In this document: positions 1 to 10,185 of the stretch, one piece after another
Numbering within the stretch: the first letter of the stretch is position 1
Layout: the number at the start of each line of letters is the position of its first letter
NCBI GenBank assembly: GCA_004154925.1
Contig: QJNS01000171.1
Location: 1 to 64,000, forward strand
DNA: 64,000 nt
Source: Monosporascus cannonballus
Taxonomy: Eukaryota > Ascomycota > Sordariomycetes > Xylariales
Direction of reading: 5' to 3'
Notes under the pieces: generated by a model
Told to the model about the DNA's origin: nothing
Seen by the model: the letters and a program-made list of their open reading frames with translations, nothing else
The model's database searches: none
Made by a program: the position numbers and the translations under genes

Positions 1-25
1 AAAAAAAAAAAAAAAAAAAAAAAAA
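1..25. other. poly(A) tract at window edge
   Basis: Twenty-five consecutive A at the very start of the window. It may be the end of a simple repeat, a retrotransposed tail or an assembly edge; nothing upstream is visible to decide. Confidence 0.6.
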
Positions 26-112
26 TCCCACGGGCCACCTATGGGAACTTTTTCAAATAATAAAATACCCACGGGTTATTCATAGGAATTTTTATAAATT
101 AAAATATATTTA
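26..112 (+). repeat. left arm of an inverted repeat (foldback/MITE-like)
   Basis: An 85-90 bp stretch with two copies of a CCCACGGG...CCTATGGG motif joined by a TTTTTCAAATAATAAAAT linker. The reverse complement of 7171-7250 aligns with it over its whole length, differing mainly by C/T and G/A changes. The two arms therefore face each other and enclose a mini-LTR (149-291) and element A. Without those insertions the enclosed DNA would be only about 330 bp, the size of a MITE or foldback element. The duplicated target site is not visible because the left border runs into poly(A). Confidence 0.5.
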
Positions 113-148
113 AAAATTTATCGACAGTAAAAAAAATATATCTACTTA

Positions 149-291
149 TTTTACAGCCTGGTCACCCGTAATGTCTTCCAACATGTACGAGTACATATAT
201 ACAGCTGTAAGCACCAGGATGATTGCCACAATTGCGATCATTTCACCGATCTTTTGCCCTGGTGGCGTAATGGTATGTTGCAGCCATAACA
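149..291. repeat. mini-LTR-like repeat, copy 1 (143 bp)
   Basis: First of three copies of a 124-143 bp repeat (others at 13176-13299 and 41483-41614). Better copies begin TGTTACGGCC and end GCAGCCATAACA, that is TG...CA with imperfect short terminal inverted repeats. This copy is flanked by ACTTA on the left and ACTTC on the right, a near-perfect 5-bp duplication. The core reading GCACCAGGATGATTGCCAC is nearly identical in all copies. It fits a solo LTR of a very small (TRIM-like) or unrepresented LTR retroelement. A hydrophobic frame crosses it on the minus strand (146-406), but I judge that to be chance. Confidence 0.6.
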
Positions 292-434
292 ACTTCTTAA
301 TGTATTTATTAATATAAATATTAATATAATTACCACTGTAATTTTTAATGTCGTTATCGTCATCGCATATTAACGTAAGTATTAATGGGTAGGTTAAAAT
401 TTCCACGGGTGACTCGTAGATATTTTTGAATTCG
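292..434. other. AT-rich remainder of the repeat arm, and target site of element A
   Basis: No gene is visible. Positions 400-425 carry another CACGGGTGACTCGTAG unit of the arm repeat, interrupted by element A and continued at 7171. ATTCG at 430-434 is the left target-site duplication of element A. Confidence 0.5.
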
Positions 435-830
435 TGTGACGAACTATGCGGTTTAACTAACTATTAAACCTTAGTCGTACGGGTTTATGTTGGTAGGGGT
501 ATCGTGGGAATCTGAGCAATAAATATAGTAATATGTTACGTTTTGTAATACCAAAGGTGCTTTGGGTAACGATGTTATATTACAAACTGAAATTATTTAA
601 ATTATGGCAAAAATAAGCATATATATCCTTATTTTGGCTTAAGGTGTTTAAGCGGTTTAAACCCTGAAGCCCGTTAAGCTTTTTAAGCTTTTCTGCTGGC
701 TTAAAAAATTTAAGGTGCTTAGCGCCTTAAAACCTTTAAGCCAGTTACGTAACGTTTTGGCTTGGGTCAGAACTAACCTTTTCGTAATTCCGACCGTTTG
801 AAAAAAAGCTAAGATTATTAAGTTATAATA
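435..830 (-). repeat. 3' LTR of element A (left end)
   Basis: 396 bp. It aligns end to end with 6772-7170, with differences that are almost all C/T or G/A. Read on the minus strand, its first part (U3) contains short AAGC/GCTTAA-type tandem and inverted units, while the last ~200 bp match the other F-family LTRs. Confidence 0.9.
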
Positions 831-879
831 TGATCTCCCTTTTTTCAGGATTTTTGTTCCTAAAGATTAAATTATTTAT

Positions 880-1430
880 TTGCTAATTTCAGTAAATAAT
901 TTTCTTTTTTACATATTTATTATATTAGGTCAAATCGAAAAATCTCGTTTTTGTAAACATATTAATATTTTAAATTTTTTAAAACGTATTAAACATTTTA
1001 ATTTTAAGATATTTTTTTGTTTTCGTTCCGAAAAGAAAAGTACGGAATATAAAGTTGTTCGAAAGTTTTTAAAATATACGCGATATATTTATTATGGGGG
1101 TTTTTATAATATTTTTAATTTTTCGAAAATTAAGCACCAAAAATTTCTTAACGAAAAAAACCGTTTAAAGCGTAAAAAGGAATAAGTTCGTAAAACGTTA
1201 TGTACTACCGTTAACAAACTGGACCGTTTGCAAAAACAAAAGCGGTTACTTTGTCGCCGTAATATAAAAATATTTCGTTACGGTTTTTAGGGTACGCAGG
1301 CGATAGAAGAATTTAAGCGTTTCGAAAAGGAATAAAAATAGCTAAATGCCGCCGTTACGACTGCCACGTTAATACAGGCCGCGGCCGACTGGCCCGATAT
1401 CCCGGTTACTAATTAATTAACCCTTAATTA
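880..1430 (+). pseudogene. antisense ORF in 3' region of element A
   Basis: A frame on the strand opposite gag-pol, lying between the chromodomain and the 3' LTR. It is open for 101 codons (880-1185) and continues past RIP-type stops to about 1430. The visible order is a basic, Phe- and Cys-containing N-terminal part, then a charged heptad-like segment (NKLDRLQKQKRLL near 1210-1250), then an IEEFKRFEKE block, then a tail reading ADWPDIPVTN and [10 protein letters not shown] that runs into the antisense of the chromodomain. The same order is present at the same place in C, D, F, G, H and I. From memory, unverified, many fungal 'hypothetical' proteins have Cys pairs followed by a coiled coil and RGxEMxRRGLxSLDELE; this frame looks like a decayed member. 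Function is unknown. Confidence 0.55.
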
Positions 1431-1449
1431 GAACGCGCCCGTTATTATT

Positions 1450-4400
1450 AACAAAAGTTTTTCAGCAGGCGTTGGGCGCCAATAAGGTTTTTGGCGGGTT
1501 CCCAGGTATTTTCGGAATCCGGGTGCTTTTTCCACTTAATTAGGTACTAGGTAAATCCGTTTTGCTTTTGTATGTTAAGTATTTTTTCCATTTCGTATAC
1601 TTGTTCGTTTTTTATTTTTATGTTATTTTATGCCGTATATACTTTAATTATATTTATCGTTAATTCGAATAAGGAAATATAAAAAATTGGATGGATTTTA
1701 ACTTTTAGTAAAAATTTTAATTAGTAATTAATTTTTAAGATTTTTTGGCGATTTTATATAAACAGATATATTTAAAATCGAATTATTTATTAAGTCGTTT
1801 TGTTTAAATATTTTTTATAGCAAAAAAAATTATTTTTCTTTTTCTCAAAATTAATCTTTTTAATCTTTTTTAATTATAATATTTATTTCTTTAATTTTGT
1901 ACGAATTTTAATTTTGTTTTTATTTTTTGGTATAATTATCGTAATTATTTTAACGTAAAGATTAATTTAATATCATTTAAACCGTCGTTACGTATTTTTT
2001 TTATCAATTTTAAAAATATAATTAAAATTTACGTTCGTATATATTATTTTAATGTTTTTATAATAATTAATATTGTAAATTAATTATGTAATTAATAATT
2101 TTTAAATTTAGTTATTTTGTTTATAATTAATATAATATTATAAGTACATTTTTAAGGTTTAATTTATTGCTTTTATATATTTATTTATTTATAATTTAAA
2201 TACGTTAAATAATTTATAATTTAGGCCGAATTATGCCATAAGGTTTTATTAAAACAAAAATATAAAAATTAACCCTTTATTCAATATAATATCCATTAAT
2301 AATTCGTATATGCCGAAAACATATTTAAAAAATATATACTAATTATTTGGCGTTTATATCGTTATAATATAATAAAAAATAAGACAATTTCGTAAATAGG
2401 TTAACGATTACGAAAATATTATCGTAATATATTTCCATAATTAAATCTTTTAATATAAAAAACTTAATAATAAAATTAAATATAATTAAATATTATGGTT
2501 ATTTTATAATTAATAATGGCTGTAATTTTTCGTATAGCTTATGTTATTAAATTTTTACTTTGGCGTAAATATTATATTACTGTATAATTTTTTATACCGT
2601 TGATTTTATTTTAGGAAAAAAATATATGCGTCGAAATTGTTTTAAGGTTTTGTAAATTATTGGATATCCGAATAACTAATATTCGTATATTTCTCGTATT
2701 AAATCTTTCTAGTATTTCTTTAGAATTTGTATTTTATTTGTTTTTTGGTGTTTTGGGAGATTATCGTTATATTATTAAATTTTCCGATATATTTCAAAAG
2801 GTACTACCCGAATTGTCGTAATATATCGTAAGCGTAAATATCCTTGTGTAATAATATCGAAAATTATATGGCTTATTTTAACCAATTGTTTTTCGAAATT
2901 TGGTCGCTTTTTTAAAATATTTGTTTTGCCGTTTTTTAATCCTTTTTTGTCAATAATAACGAAATTAAAGTTTGCTAATTTTTCCGCGTATTTTAATTAT
3001 TATTCTGTAAATTTCTTGGTTGTAATAAATCGGGTAAAATTTTAATAATCCGTATAGATTTTAATCTGGTACAAGTTTCCTTTTAGGAAGTACCTAAATT
3101 TTCGAAATGCCATAATAATAACCATAAATTCTTTATTTGGAATACCGTAATTAAGCTTAAATTTTTTTAATTTATACGAAAAAAATATACTAAGGTGTAA
3201 TTTGCTTTAATTATTTCGTTATTCGATTATTACGTTTAATACGTAATTCGAAATATCGGTTTTTAGTTTAATAAAATGGGTTAAATTATATATAATTAGT
3301 ATTAACTTGCTGGTAATTATATTCTTAATATTCTAAAATATTTTTTCTGTATTTGGCGTTTATTTAAATTCTTTTTTTTGTAAGATTTGTTAAGGGTATA
3401 GTTATTTTGCTAAAATTTCGAATAAATTTTCTGTAATAATTGGCGAATTTAAAAAATGCTTATATTATTTTCACTGTTATTGGCGTTTGTTAATCTATAA
3501 TTATAACGATTTTTAAGATTTATTTTGATATATTTTAAGGTAATAATATATCCCAGATATTTTTTTTAATATATGGAATTAATTGTTTTTGCGTTAATAA
3601 ATATTGTTACGTTTTGTAAAACTTGAAAAACTTTATGGACGTATTTTATGTATATTTTTTCTCTTTTTGAAAAAATAAATATATTTTCGAAATAATAAAT
3701 AACGAAAATATTAAGGTATTTTCGTAATACGTAATTAATTATTTGTTGGAAAATTACTAGCATGTTCGTAAAACCTAATAATATAATTAAATATTTAAAT
3801 AATTTATATTTCGTTTTGAAAACTATTTTTTATTTATATTTTTTTGGCTCCTAATAAAATTATATTTATCCTTAAAATCGAATATTATAAATTATTTGGT
3901 TCCGTAAAATCGGTCTTTTATTTCTGTAATTAGGGGTAATAATATTCAATTTTTAATAATAATATCGTTAAATTGCCGATAATTAATTATAAATTGTAAT
4001 TTTTTATTTTTTTAGGTACAAAAAATATAAGATATTCTGATAGTAATTTTGAAAATCGAATTTATCTTTTTCATATCCGATTTTCCAGGTATTCTTTAAA
4101 AGTACGTAATTTGTTTTTATTAAAATTATAAATGGAGTAAAACTTTGTCGAAAATCTTTTTTAAGGATTATTTTATAATCTTATTTAGTATGTTTTGGTA
4201 ATTTCGTATTAAGCTTTTTTTTTAAAGAATTACTTGTATTCATGGTATTGTAATAACATATTAATTAGAATTTTTAACTTTTTGGGCTGTTATTTTTATT
4301 ATTTTAAATTATTATTTAATTACTTTAATTTTATTTTAATAATAATAACGATATATCGTATTTGTTTAATACCCGGTTTTTTTTATATTTTGTTCCTTTA

Positions 4401-6740
4401 GCTAATAAGGTATCTGTTATATTCTTATGCCTATATTTGTTGTTATTATTAATTAAATATTAAGATTTTAATTCTTTTTTATTTGTTAATAAATAATAAA
4501 ATGAATATTATTTAATTAGTTTTACCATTAATTAAATTTCCGTAGTGGCGTATCCATAATAATTTTAAAATTATATTGTAATTTTTAAATAAAACGATAT
4601 CGAAATTAACCGTTTGGTATCGTTCTTTAATAATAATTTTAAGGTAATTAATTTTGCGTTTAATTTTTTTATTATCGTATGCGAATTCTTAATTTTCGAT
4701 ATTTATCATTATATAGAGTTTTAACTTTTATTGCCGTAATAATTTAAATTTATTAATTATATTTAATACAATATAATTTTCGCTTAAAGTTTTGCAATTT
4801 ATTATTACGGTATACTAATACGTTCCGATTCGTATATCTAAAGTAATAAGGTTGTTAATATTTCTTATTATCGCCTTTAACACCTTTTTCGGTAATCCCT
4901 TTTAATTTTTTTGGGTTTCGTTATTTTGTAACTTTTTTACAGGTAACCTTTTTCTTTTAATTTTTATTTAAGTTTGTTAAATTTTTCTGATATTTCTTCG
5001 TTTAACGCGTTAAGTTATTATATTTATCATTATTGTCGGCGTACTGTTCCTTTAAATTATATTAATTATTTTGAAATTTTTATAATTTCTTTTTTTATCG
5101 AACAAATTATTTTTTATGTTTACGATTATATCTTATTATGTATCGTTTTGGCTGTTATTTTAAAAATATTTTATAAATTAACGTATTTTTTAATGGTCTT
5201 TTTTTAATGATCCGTAATAAATATTAATTGAAAATAAAAATCTGTCATAATTTTTTAATAATGTTTTTTTACCGTACGCTGGATTAACTTTTTTTCTGTT
5301 TAATAATTACATTATCCATAATAACAAAAAAGGTTTTTTTACGGTCATTATTTTTTTTCGGGCCAGCTTTCCGTTTCGGCCAGTTATTGGATATCTTTTA
5401 GATTTATAGTTCGAAACTATTAATATTATTGCTTATTATCCTTATTATTTCCGGTATAGTTTAAAAAGTCAAATCTCTTATAGTACATACGGGTAATTCG
5501 TTCGTAAATATGCTATTTTCATTTTTCGTAATTAGGAAATTTTCGTTATCGACAATATATGGCGTATATTTTGCCATATCGATTAAAGGTTCCGGGATAA
5601 ATTTTTTCTGTCCAATTTTGGTATTCGTATAATTATCCCTAAAATGCTTTTTGTTATTTTCGCGATATTTATTAAATTAGCTTTTTGGCTTTTCGTATTC
5701 CTTATCGAACTTTTTATCGTAATGGTCCTTGTTGGACTTTTTGCCGTAAATCTGCTATATATTTGGCTTAAATTACGTTAATAACTTTGCTGTCGTTTTT
5801 TTAGTTATTCTTAGATTATTTTTCCGATATAGGGATTTAATTATCCTGTCGTAGCTTTTTGGGTTTTTTATATTTATAAACTTTGTATTTTATTTTGCCA
5901 TAATTAAAATATTTAATCTGGCTTTAGTCTTATCGGTAAATAATGTCAAATTCCATAAATCCTGGCGCTATTTTGTAAGAAATAAGGGATGTATTTCGTT
6001 TTTTCCCTTAATTAAATTTATTATATCGTAAATATAAAACGTATTATCCTTTTTTTATCGTTTTTCAAATTATCAATTATTAATCTTAATTACTTTTACG
6101 ATATACCGGTTTAAGGTAATTAATCGTTTAATCCGAATAATCTTATTTTTTCCATTATTTTTTAATCTTTTATAAAATATATCGATAAAGGTATTAGCTT
6201 TATTATTTTCTTATCCCGTTTTAGCTGTAAGATTTTTAAAGGTTACGGCGTATTTAGATATGGATTTTTTTTATCGGAATTATAAAAGTTATTAGGCCGC
6301 AAATCGTTTTTTATCCGGATTACCGAAATTATTGCGTATTTTATTTTCGAAATTAGTATAAAATAAAAAAATCTTATTAGTAAAGTTTTTTTTATTTGAT
6401 TTTTTTATTTCTAAGAAATTTCTTATAATAGGCTTAAATTAATTAGCCGTATTTCTTATTAGGCATATTCCCATTATTAAAACCATATGTGTTAAATTAT
6501 TAAAATCTAGGAAGCGAAAATAAATTCGTGCCTAAATTAAGAAAATCTGAAGGTTACCCTTTTTATCGTAAGGTTCCGGCTTTTTAGGCTTTATACGGAC
6601 GAAAGAGATTTGGGTAAGTAACGTGGCCCTAAGTTATCGAATATCTTTTTCCAGCTTCCGAATTCGAACCTAAAATTATTGAATAAAAGTTTTTTAAACG
6701 TTAATTAATATTTTAATAATGTTAAATATTGCTTAAAGTT
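1450..6740 (-). pseudogene. gag-pol of element A (degenerate)
   Basis: Decayed chromovirus polyprotein read right to left. Gag starts near 6740 (FESW(K)K-type block at 6610-6680). The zinc knuckle at about 5858-5905 has Cys replaced by Tyr, as expected from G-to-A change. The protease/RT part lies between about 5.4 and 3.4 kb, with a 65-codon open RT segment at 3566-3763. In that segment the YLDD catalytic motif has become YFEN (3683-3694). Integrase follows, and a chromodomain close to position 1500 still reads [20 protein letters not shown] without a stop. The polyprotein would have captured cDNA into particles, reverse transcribed it and inserted it, with the chromodomain steering insertion to heterochromatin. 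It cannot be functional now. Confidence 0.85.
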
Positions 6741-6771
6741 TGACGGTATTATTGAATAAAAACTTATAACA

Positions 6772-7170
6772 TATATTAAGCTATACGGTTTAACCAATTA
6801 TTAAACCATAGTGGTACGGATTTATGTTAACAAAAATATTATAGGAATCTAAATAATAAATATAATAATATATTATGTTTTGCAATAATAAAGGTGCCTT
6901 AGGTAATAATGTTATATTGCAAGTTGAAATTATCTAAATTATGGAAATAATAAGCGTATATATATTCTTATCTTGGCTTAAGGTGTTTAAGCAGTTCAAA
7001 CCTTTAAGCCCGTTAAGCCCTTTAAGCTTTCCTGCTGGCTCAAGGGGCTTAAGGTGCTTGGCGCCTTGAGACCTTTGAGCCAGTTACGTAACATCTTGGC
7101 TTGGGTCGGAACTGACCTTTTCGTGGTTCCGACCGTCTGAAAAGAAGCCAAGACCGTTAGGTCATAACAA
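6772..7170 (-). repeat. 5' LTR of element A (right end)
   Basis: 399 bp, partner of 435-830. Its right-hand ~110 bp, which touches the gene island, keep many CA/TG and GC-rich words that are mutated in the left copy. RIP damage thus fades out towards the island. Confidence 0.9.
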
Positions 7171-7290
7171 TTCGGAAAAACTCCTATAGGTAATCCATAG
7201 GTATTTTTTTATTTGAAAAAAACTCCCATGGGTGACCCATGGGAGTTACGCGCTACCTACGGGACCCCACGGGTCCGTGGGTAAAAGTGC
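7171..7290 (-). repeat. right arm of the inverted repeat, with palindromes
   Basis: ATTCG at 7171-7175 is the right target duplication of element A. The next ~75 bp are the reverse complement of the arm at 26-112. They include a near-perfect palindrome around 7231-7255 (ACTCCCATGGGT, one base, ACCCATGGGAGT) and a second palindrome CCCACGG-GT-CCGTGGG at about 7264-7280. Such palindromes can extrude as hairpins and are typical of foldback elements or MITEs. Confidence 0.5.
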
Positions 7291-7504
7291 ATGGGTGGGT
7301 ATTCCCTCGCCCTACCTTTCGGTATCCCTTTTTCCCGATAAAGTAGCTAGTAGTTTGCACCAGCCTCACTATTTTATATATAACACCATAGTCAACTTAA
7401 TATGGACATAATGGAAATACACGGTAGCTTTGGTGGGATGGGTGGCCACAAAATATAAGGCCGAGTGGATGGATGGGGCTCGGCAATTGCGCAGCGAATT
7501 GCGC
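7291..7504. other. intergenic DNA, normal composition
   Basis: No convincing gene. An open frame at 7430-7687 runs straight into the solo LTR and lacks any recognisable domain, so I treat it as chance. A TATATATAA-like stretch at 7374-7383 is isolated. Confidence 0.5.
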
Positions 7505-7509
7505 AACCA

Positions 7510-7861
7510 TATGACGAGCTTGGGGTTTCACCAACTATTAAACCTTAGCCGTACGGGTTTATGTTGGCAGGAGTATCGTGGGAATCTGAGCAATAGATAT
7601 AGTAACGTGTCACGTCTCGTAATTCCAAGGGTGCCTTGGGTAACGATGTTGTATTACAAGCTGAAGCTATCTAGACTATGGAGATAATGAAGGTATATAT
7701 CCTTCTTCTGCTAGCTGGATCACCACCAGTGAGTTGGTGATCCGGCTCACTGGCTCACCACCAGTGAGTTGGCGATCCATCACGTGACCTACCCCACCAC
7801 GCACTTATGGTTGGGTTGTGTCAGACCGTTTCTGGAGACCGTGGCGCGTTGGACCATGACA
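7510..7861 (-). mobile_element. solo LTR of the F/C family, un-RIPped
   Basis: 352 bp with ends TATGACGAGC...GGACCATGACA, bounded by a perfect 5-bp duplication AACCA (7505-7509 and 7862-7866). It aligns over its whole length with both LTRs of element C but is hardly mutated: CA and TG are frequent. U3 (7717-7778) contains two tandem GGATCACC/GGTGATCC hairpin units. It is a solo LTR left by LTR-LTR recombination, and the retained duplication marks a real insertion. At 352 bp it may be too short to have been recognised by RIP, or it is the youngest insertion here. Confidence 0.9.
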
Positions 7862-7866
7862 AACCA

Positions 7867-8196
7867 GTAGAGATCGGTTGAGTTGCTTCGGCCCCTTTGA
7901 GCGCGACATGCGGCTTCAGAGGAGGATGACTACATTCTAGCTAATAGGAAATGAATATAAAGATTAAGTGTCCGCATATTCTGCCCCGGAACGTGCACTT
8001 TTCGCTTGAGTTCACCAGTTTCCTGAACCCGACCGTTGGCTAGACCTTCAACATGCTAGAGTGCCCCTATCTTAGAACCCACCAAACCCCGTATTCGGCG
8101 TTTACGGCCAGCGATAGGTGACAACGGTTCGAACTAATATTTAACCAAGTTAATAGGTCCATTTGCCACCTTACGTCAGCCTTCAGTTGGATTTCC
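7867..8196. other. intergenic, downstream of the rhodopsin-like gene
   Basis: 330 bp of ordinary composition containing the 3' flank of the minus-strand gene. I see no further gene or RNA. Confidence 0.5.
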
Positions 8197-9413
8197 CTAG
8201 TGGGAACGGCCTACTTGCCACTCCCTAGTAACGATAATGTCCTTTTTTTCATGAAAATTGTTGCCTGAACGATTCCCACTGTATATGCTAGTTAAAGGAA
8301 TATGATCGTCGAGACGTTGGAAGTTGCCATTGTCCAGGTTCTTTATAGAAGATGGTAATTTGCGGTCTCGGATCGCGCTGGAGCTCTTTACGCTGCTTGA
8401 TTGCTGTTCATAGCCTCCGGGACGACGACTTTTGAATAGCCTAGTAATAGCAGGCTTTATTGTCGGTAGACGCGCGTTAACCACCCCCAGAGTTGGTTTA
8501 AGAACAGAGTAGATAGCACCTGGAGTGACTGTGTAAGTCATGTCGGCTAAGTCCCAGCTCTGGAGCCAAAGAACCCTCATCAGTGACATGATGCAAATCC
8601 TGTTTATGAACCCCCAGCATTCATCAACATTCCAAATCACCGGTTGAGATACTTACACCGCACCTAGACTAAACTTGCCGGCAAGGCTAAATCTCTTACT
8701 CATCGACAACTGTAAGCCGAACAACATAGGCATTGGCAGTGCTACAATGAATGCGTCGATCACGAGATTCGTGATTCCAGCAATGAGATATGCGAGATTC
8801 TCCCCTTCACACCTGCCCCCCGGGATGGATTTATCCCAGCTATACTGTACAGGCTTGCAAAGGAGAAACGTTTCCAGCAGAACCATGATAAATAAGCCGT
8901 AGTAATCATCATGGTAGCATAACATATGTAGCCAAACTTCTTGTTTGGGAAGAGAATAGTGTAAAGTGATAATATGGAGAACTTGACACTGGTATTTGCT
9001 GCAGCCCAAAGTAGCTGGGCTGGAACAAATATCTGAATTATTGAGCAGTTAGTCGTATGAGTCAGTTGAACGGGACTACTAGCACAAACCTTCAAGTGAA
9101 GGGCGAAGATCTGGGGATCTGTTGCCAGTATCTCGTTGAGGTGAGTCCCTAAACCGGCCGCGAAACCGGCTATTGTTTTAAATCAACGACCTGCAGGCTG
9201 TAAAACAGGCGATGAGTTTTCCATACCTGCCAAAAATACAGATACTGCGCCAGCAGTAAACACCATGGCCACAATTGCCATGTAGTCAGAAAAAACAAGG
9301 GGGAGTCTTTGGATTTGCCTTGACCAAAGTCGAAGTCCTAGAGATATGATGGAGAGGGTAATTGTGATGAAGGAGACAACGGCCACCTGAATTGCGCCCT
9401 TTGGGAGAGACAT
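8197..9413 (-). pseudogene. fungal rhodopsin-domain seven-helix membrane protein, one frameshift
   Basis: Four exons (9227-9413, 9090-9169, 8657-9032, 8197-8599) separated by three GT-AG introns, each exactly 57 bp. The second intron has a clear CTAAC branch site. ATG at 9413 gives MSLPKGAIQV; the frame opens upstream only from a TTG. Joined, it would be about 348 residues with seven hydrophobic segments and landmarks of the fungal plasma-membrane rhodopsin/PTH11-like family: LRLWSR, DYMAIVAMVFTAG, AAGFAAGLGTH, ANTSVKFSILSLYT, ETFLLCKPV, WDKSIPGGRC, VIDAFIVALPMP, LWLQSWDLADMTY, then a Ser/Lys-rich C-tail. Exon 3 is 376 bp where the flanking phases require 377. The frame shifts near 8886-8895, between TTAY and IMVLLETF, so one base is missing. 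Either it is a recent pseudogene or this base is a sequence error. The physiological ligand of this family is generally unknown. Confidence 0.85.
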
Positions 9414-10185
9414 TGCAGCTTTGAGCAACGTGTGTCAGACACTGCGTAATAAGGAGGAAACCAACTAACGATGAGAAAAAGAGCAGAATGTATGGGGATC
9501 ATATTTGGGGCTTCTGGTCGTCCCCAAATTTCAACATTACACCCTGAAGAGTTCATTAGATACATAGGTAGGTAGACAATGCAACCATGTTTTCAATGTA
9601 CCGTATATAGTCCATGACACTACCCACCAACGTTGTAATACACTCATAATCTAGAGAATACTTGTTTGAAGTGGCAACGTGAACCACCCCTGCAACTGAA
9701 GTAATTGGCAGATAAACGGCAGGCTGCCATTAACAGTCCTCCACAAACTATGCAAAGTCCGTGTAAGATCAAACAATTTTGATATAACCTACTTTAATCT
9801 ATATGCAGGTTACGGACTATTTTCTGCGTTAGGCGCCCTTGGCGCTTCCCGCGTATCCGGGAAAAGCCCCTGTTATTGGCCGTACATTGGAAATATGCGA
9901 GGCAGCTTTGCCCACGCAAGGGGGGTGGTAAACGAGCTGTGGCTTTGTACACAAGAAAACTGCGTAGGATTTTGCAATTTCTAAGCTATCTGCCTGCCAC
10001 GTCACGTACCAAGCGGAGTAAGAAACAGCCTCTCCAAACCGCAACATTCTACTCTTAAATATTACAGGTGTTTCCATGCATACAAGCCATGGTTGATACC
10101 CTTAAGTAAGGTCTTCTAAACTACGTTGTCAGACTTAACTTGAACAGGCTACTTAGACATCCCCATACGACGCCGGTTGCCAGAT
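9414..10185. promoter_or_regulatory. divergent intergenic region between the two genes
   Basis: About 770 bp lie between the start codons of the minus-strand membrane protein and the plus-strand oxidoreductase, so both promoters must be here. Visible words that could matter are ATTGG (inverted CCAAT) at 9874-9878 and 9886-9890 and CCCCT (stress-element type) at 9867-9871. Short open frames in this interval lack domains and are not called. Co-regulation is an inference from the arrangement only. Confidence 0.4.

Larger units (their letters stand above)
435..7170 (-). mobile_element. Ty3/Gypsy chromovirus 'A', complete, RIP-degraded
   Basis: A 6,736-bp LTR retrotransposon read on the minus strand. 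Its LTRs are 435-830 and 6772-7170, ends are TGTGAC...CATAACA, and it is bounded by a perfect 5-bp duplication ATTCG (430-434 and 7171-7175). On the minus strand, from right to left, the interior shows gag with an eroded zinc knuckle (about 5858-5905), reverse transcriptase around 3566-3900, the FxFANYY(R)KFIRNFSK block after RT (about 3330-3450), integrase and a well-preserved chromodomain next to the left LTR. All frames are broken by TAA/TAG. It belongs to the same family as C, D, F, G, H and I but differs from most of them in the U3 part of its LTR. It is inserted in the inverted-repeat element whose arms are at 26-112 and 7171-7250. Confidence 0.92.

Noticed and set aside
146..406. Minus-strand open frame with a hydrophobic segment, like a small membrane protein
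   Set aside because: It lies across a mini-LTR repeat that occurs three times; the frame is not maintained outside the repeat, and copy 2 has a stop in it.
7430..7687. Plus-strand 85-codon open frame
   Set aside because: It crosses the border of the solo LTR at 7510, so it is a chance fusion of flank and LTR.
8675..8902. Plus-strand open frame opposite the membrane protein gene
   Set aside because: Shadow of exon 3 of a well-supported spliced gene on the other strand.
9829..10077. Overlapping open frames on both strands upstream of the oxidoreductase gene
   Set aside because: No domain, no start or splice context; more likely promoter DNA.
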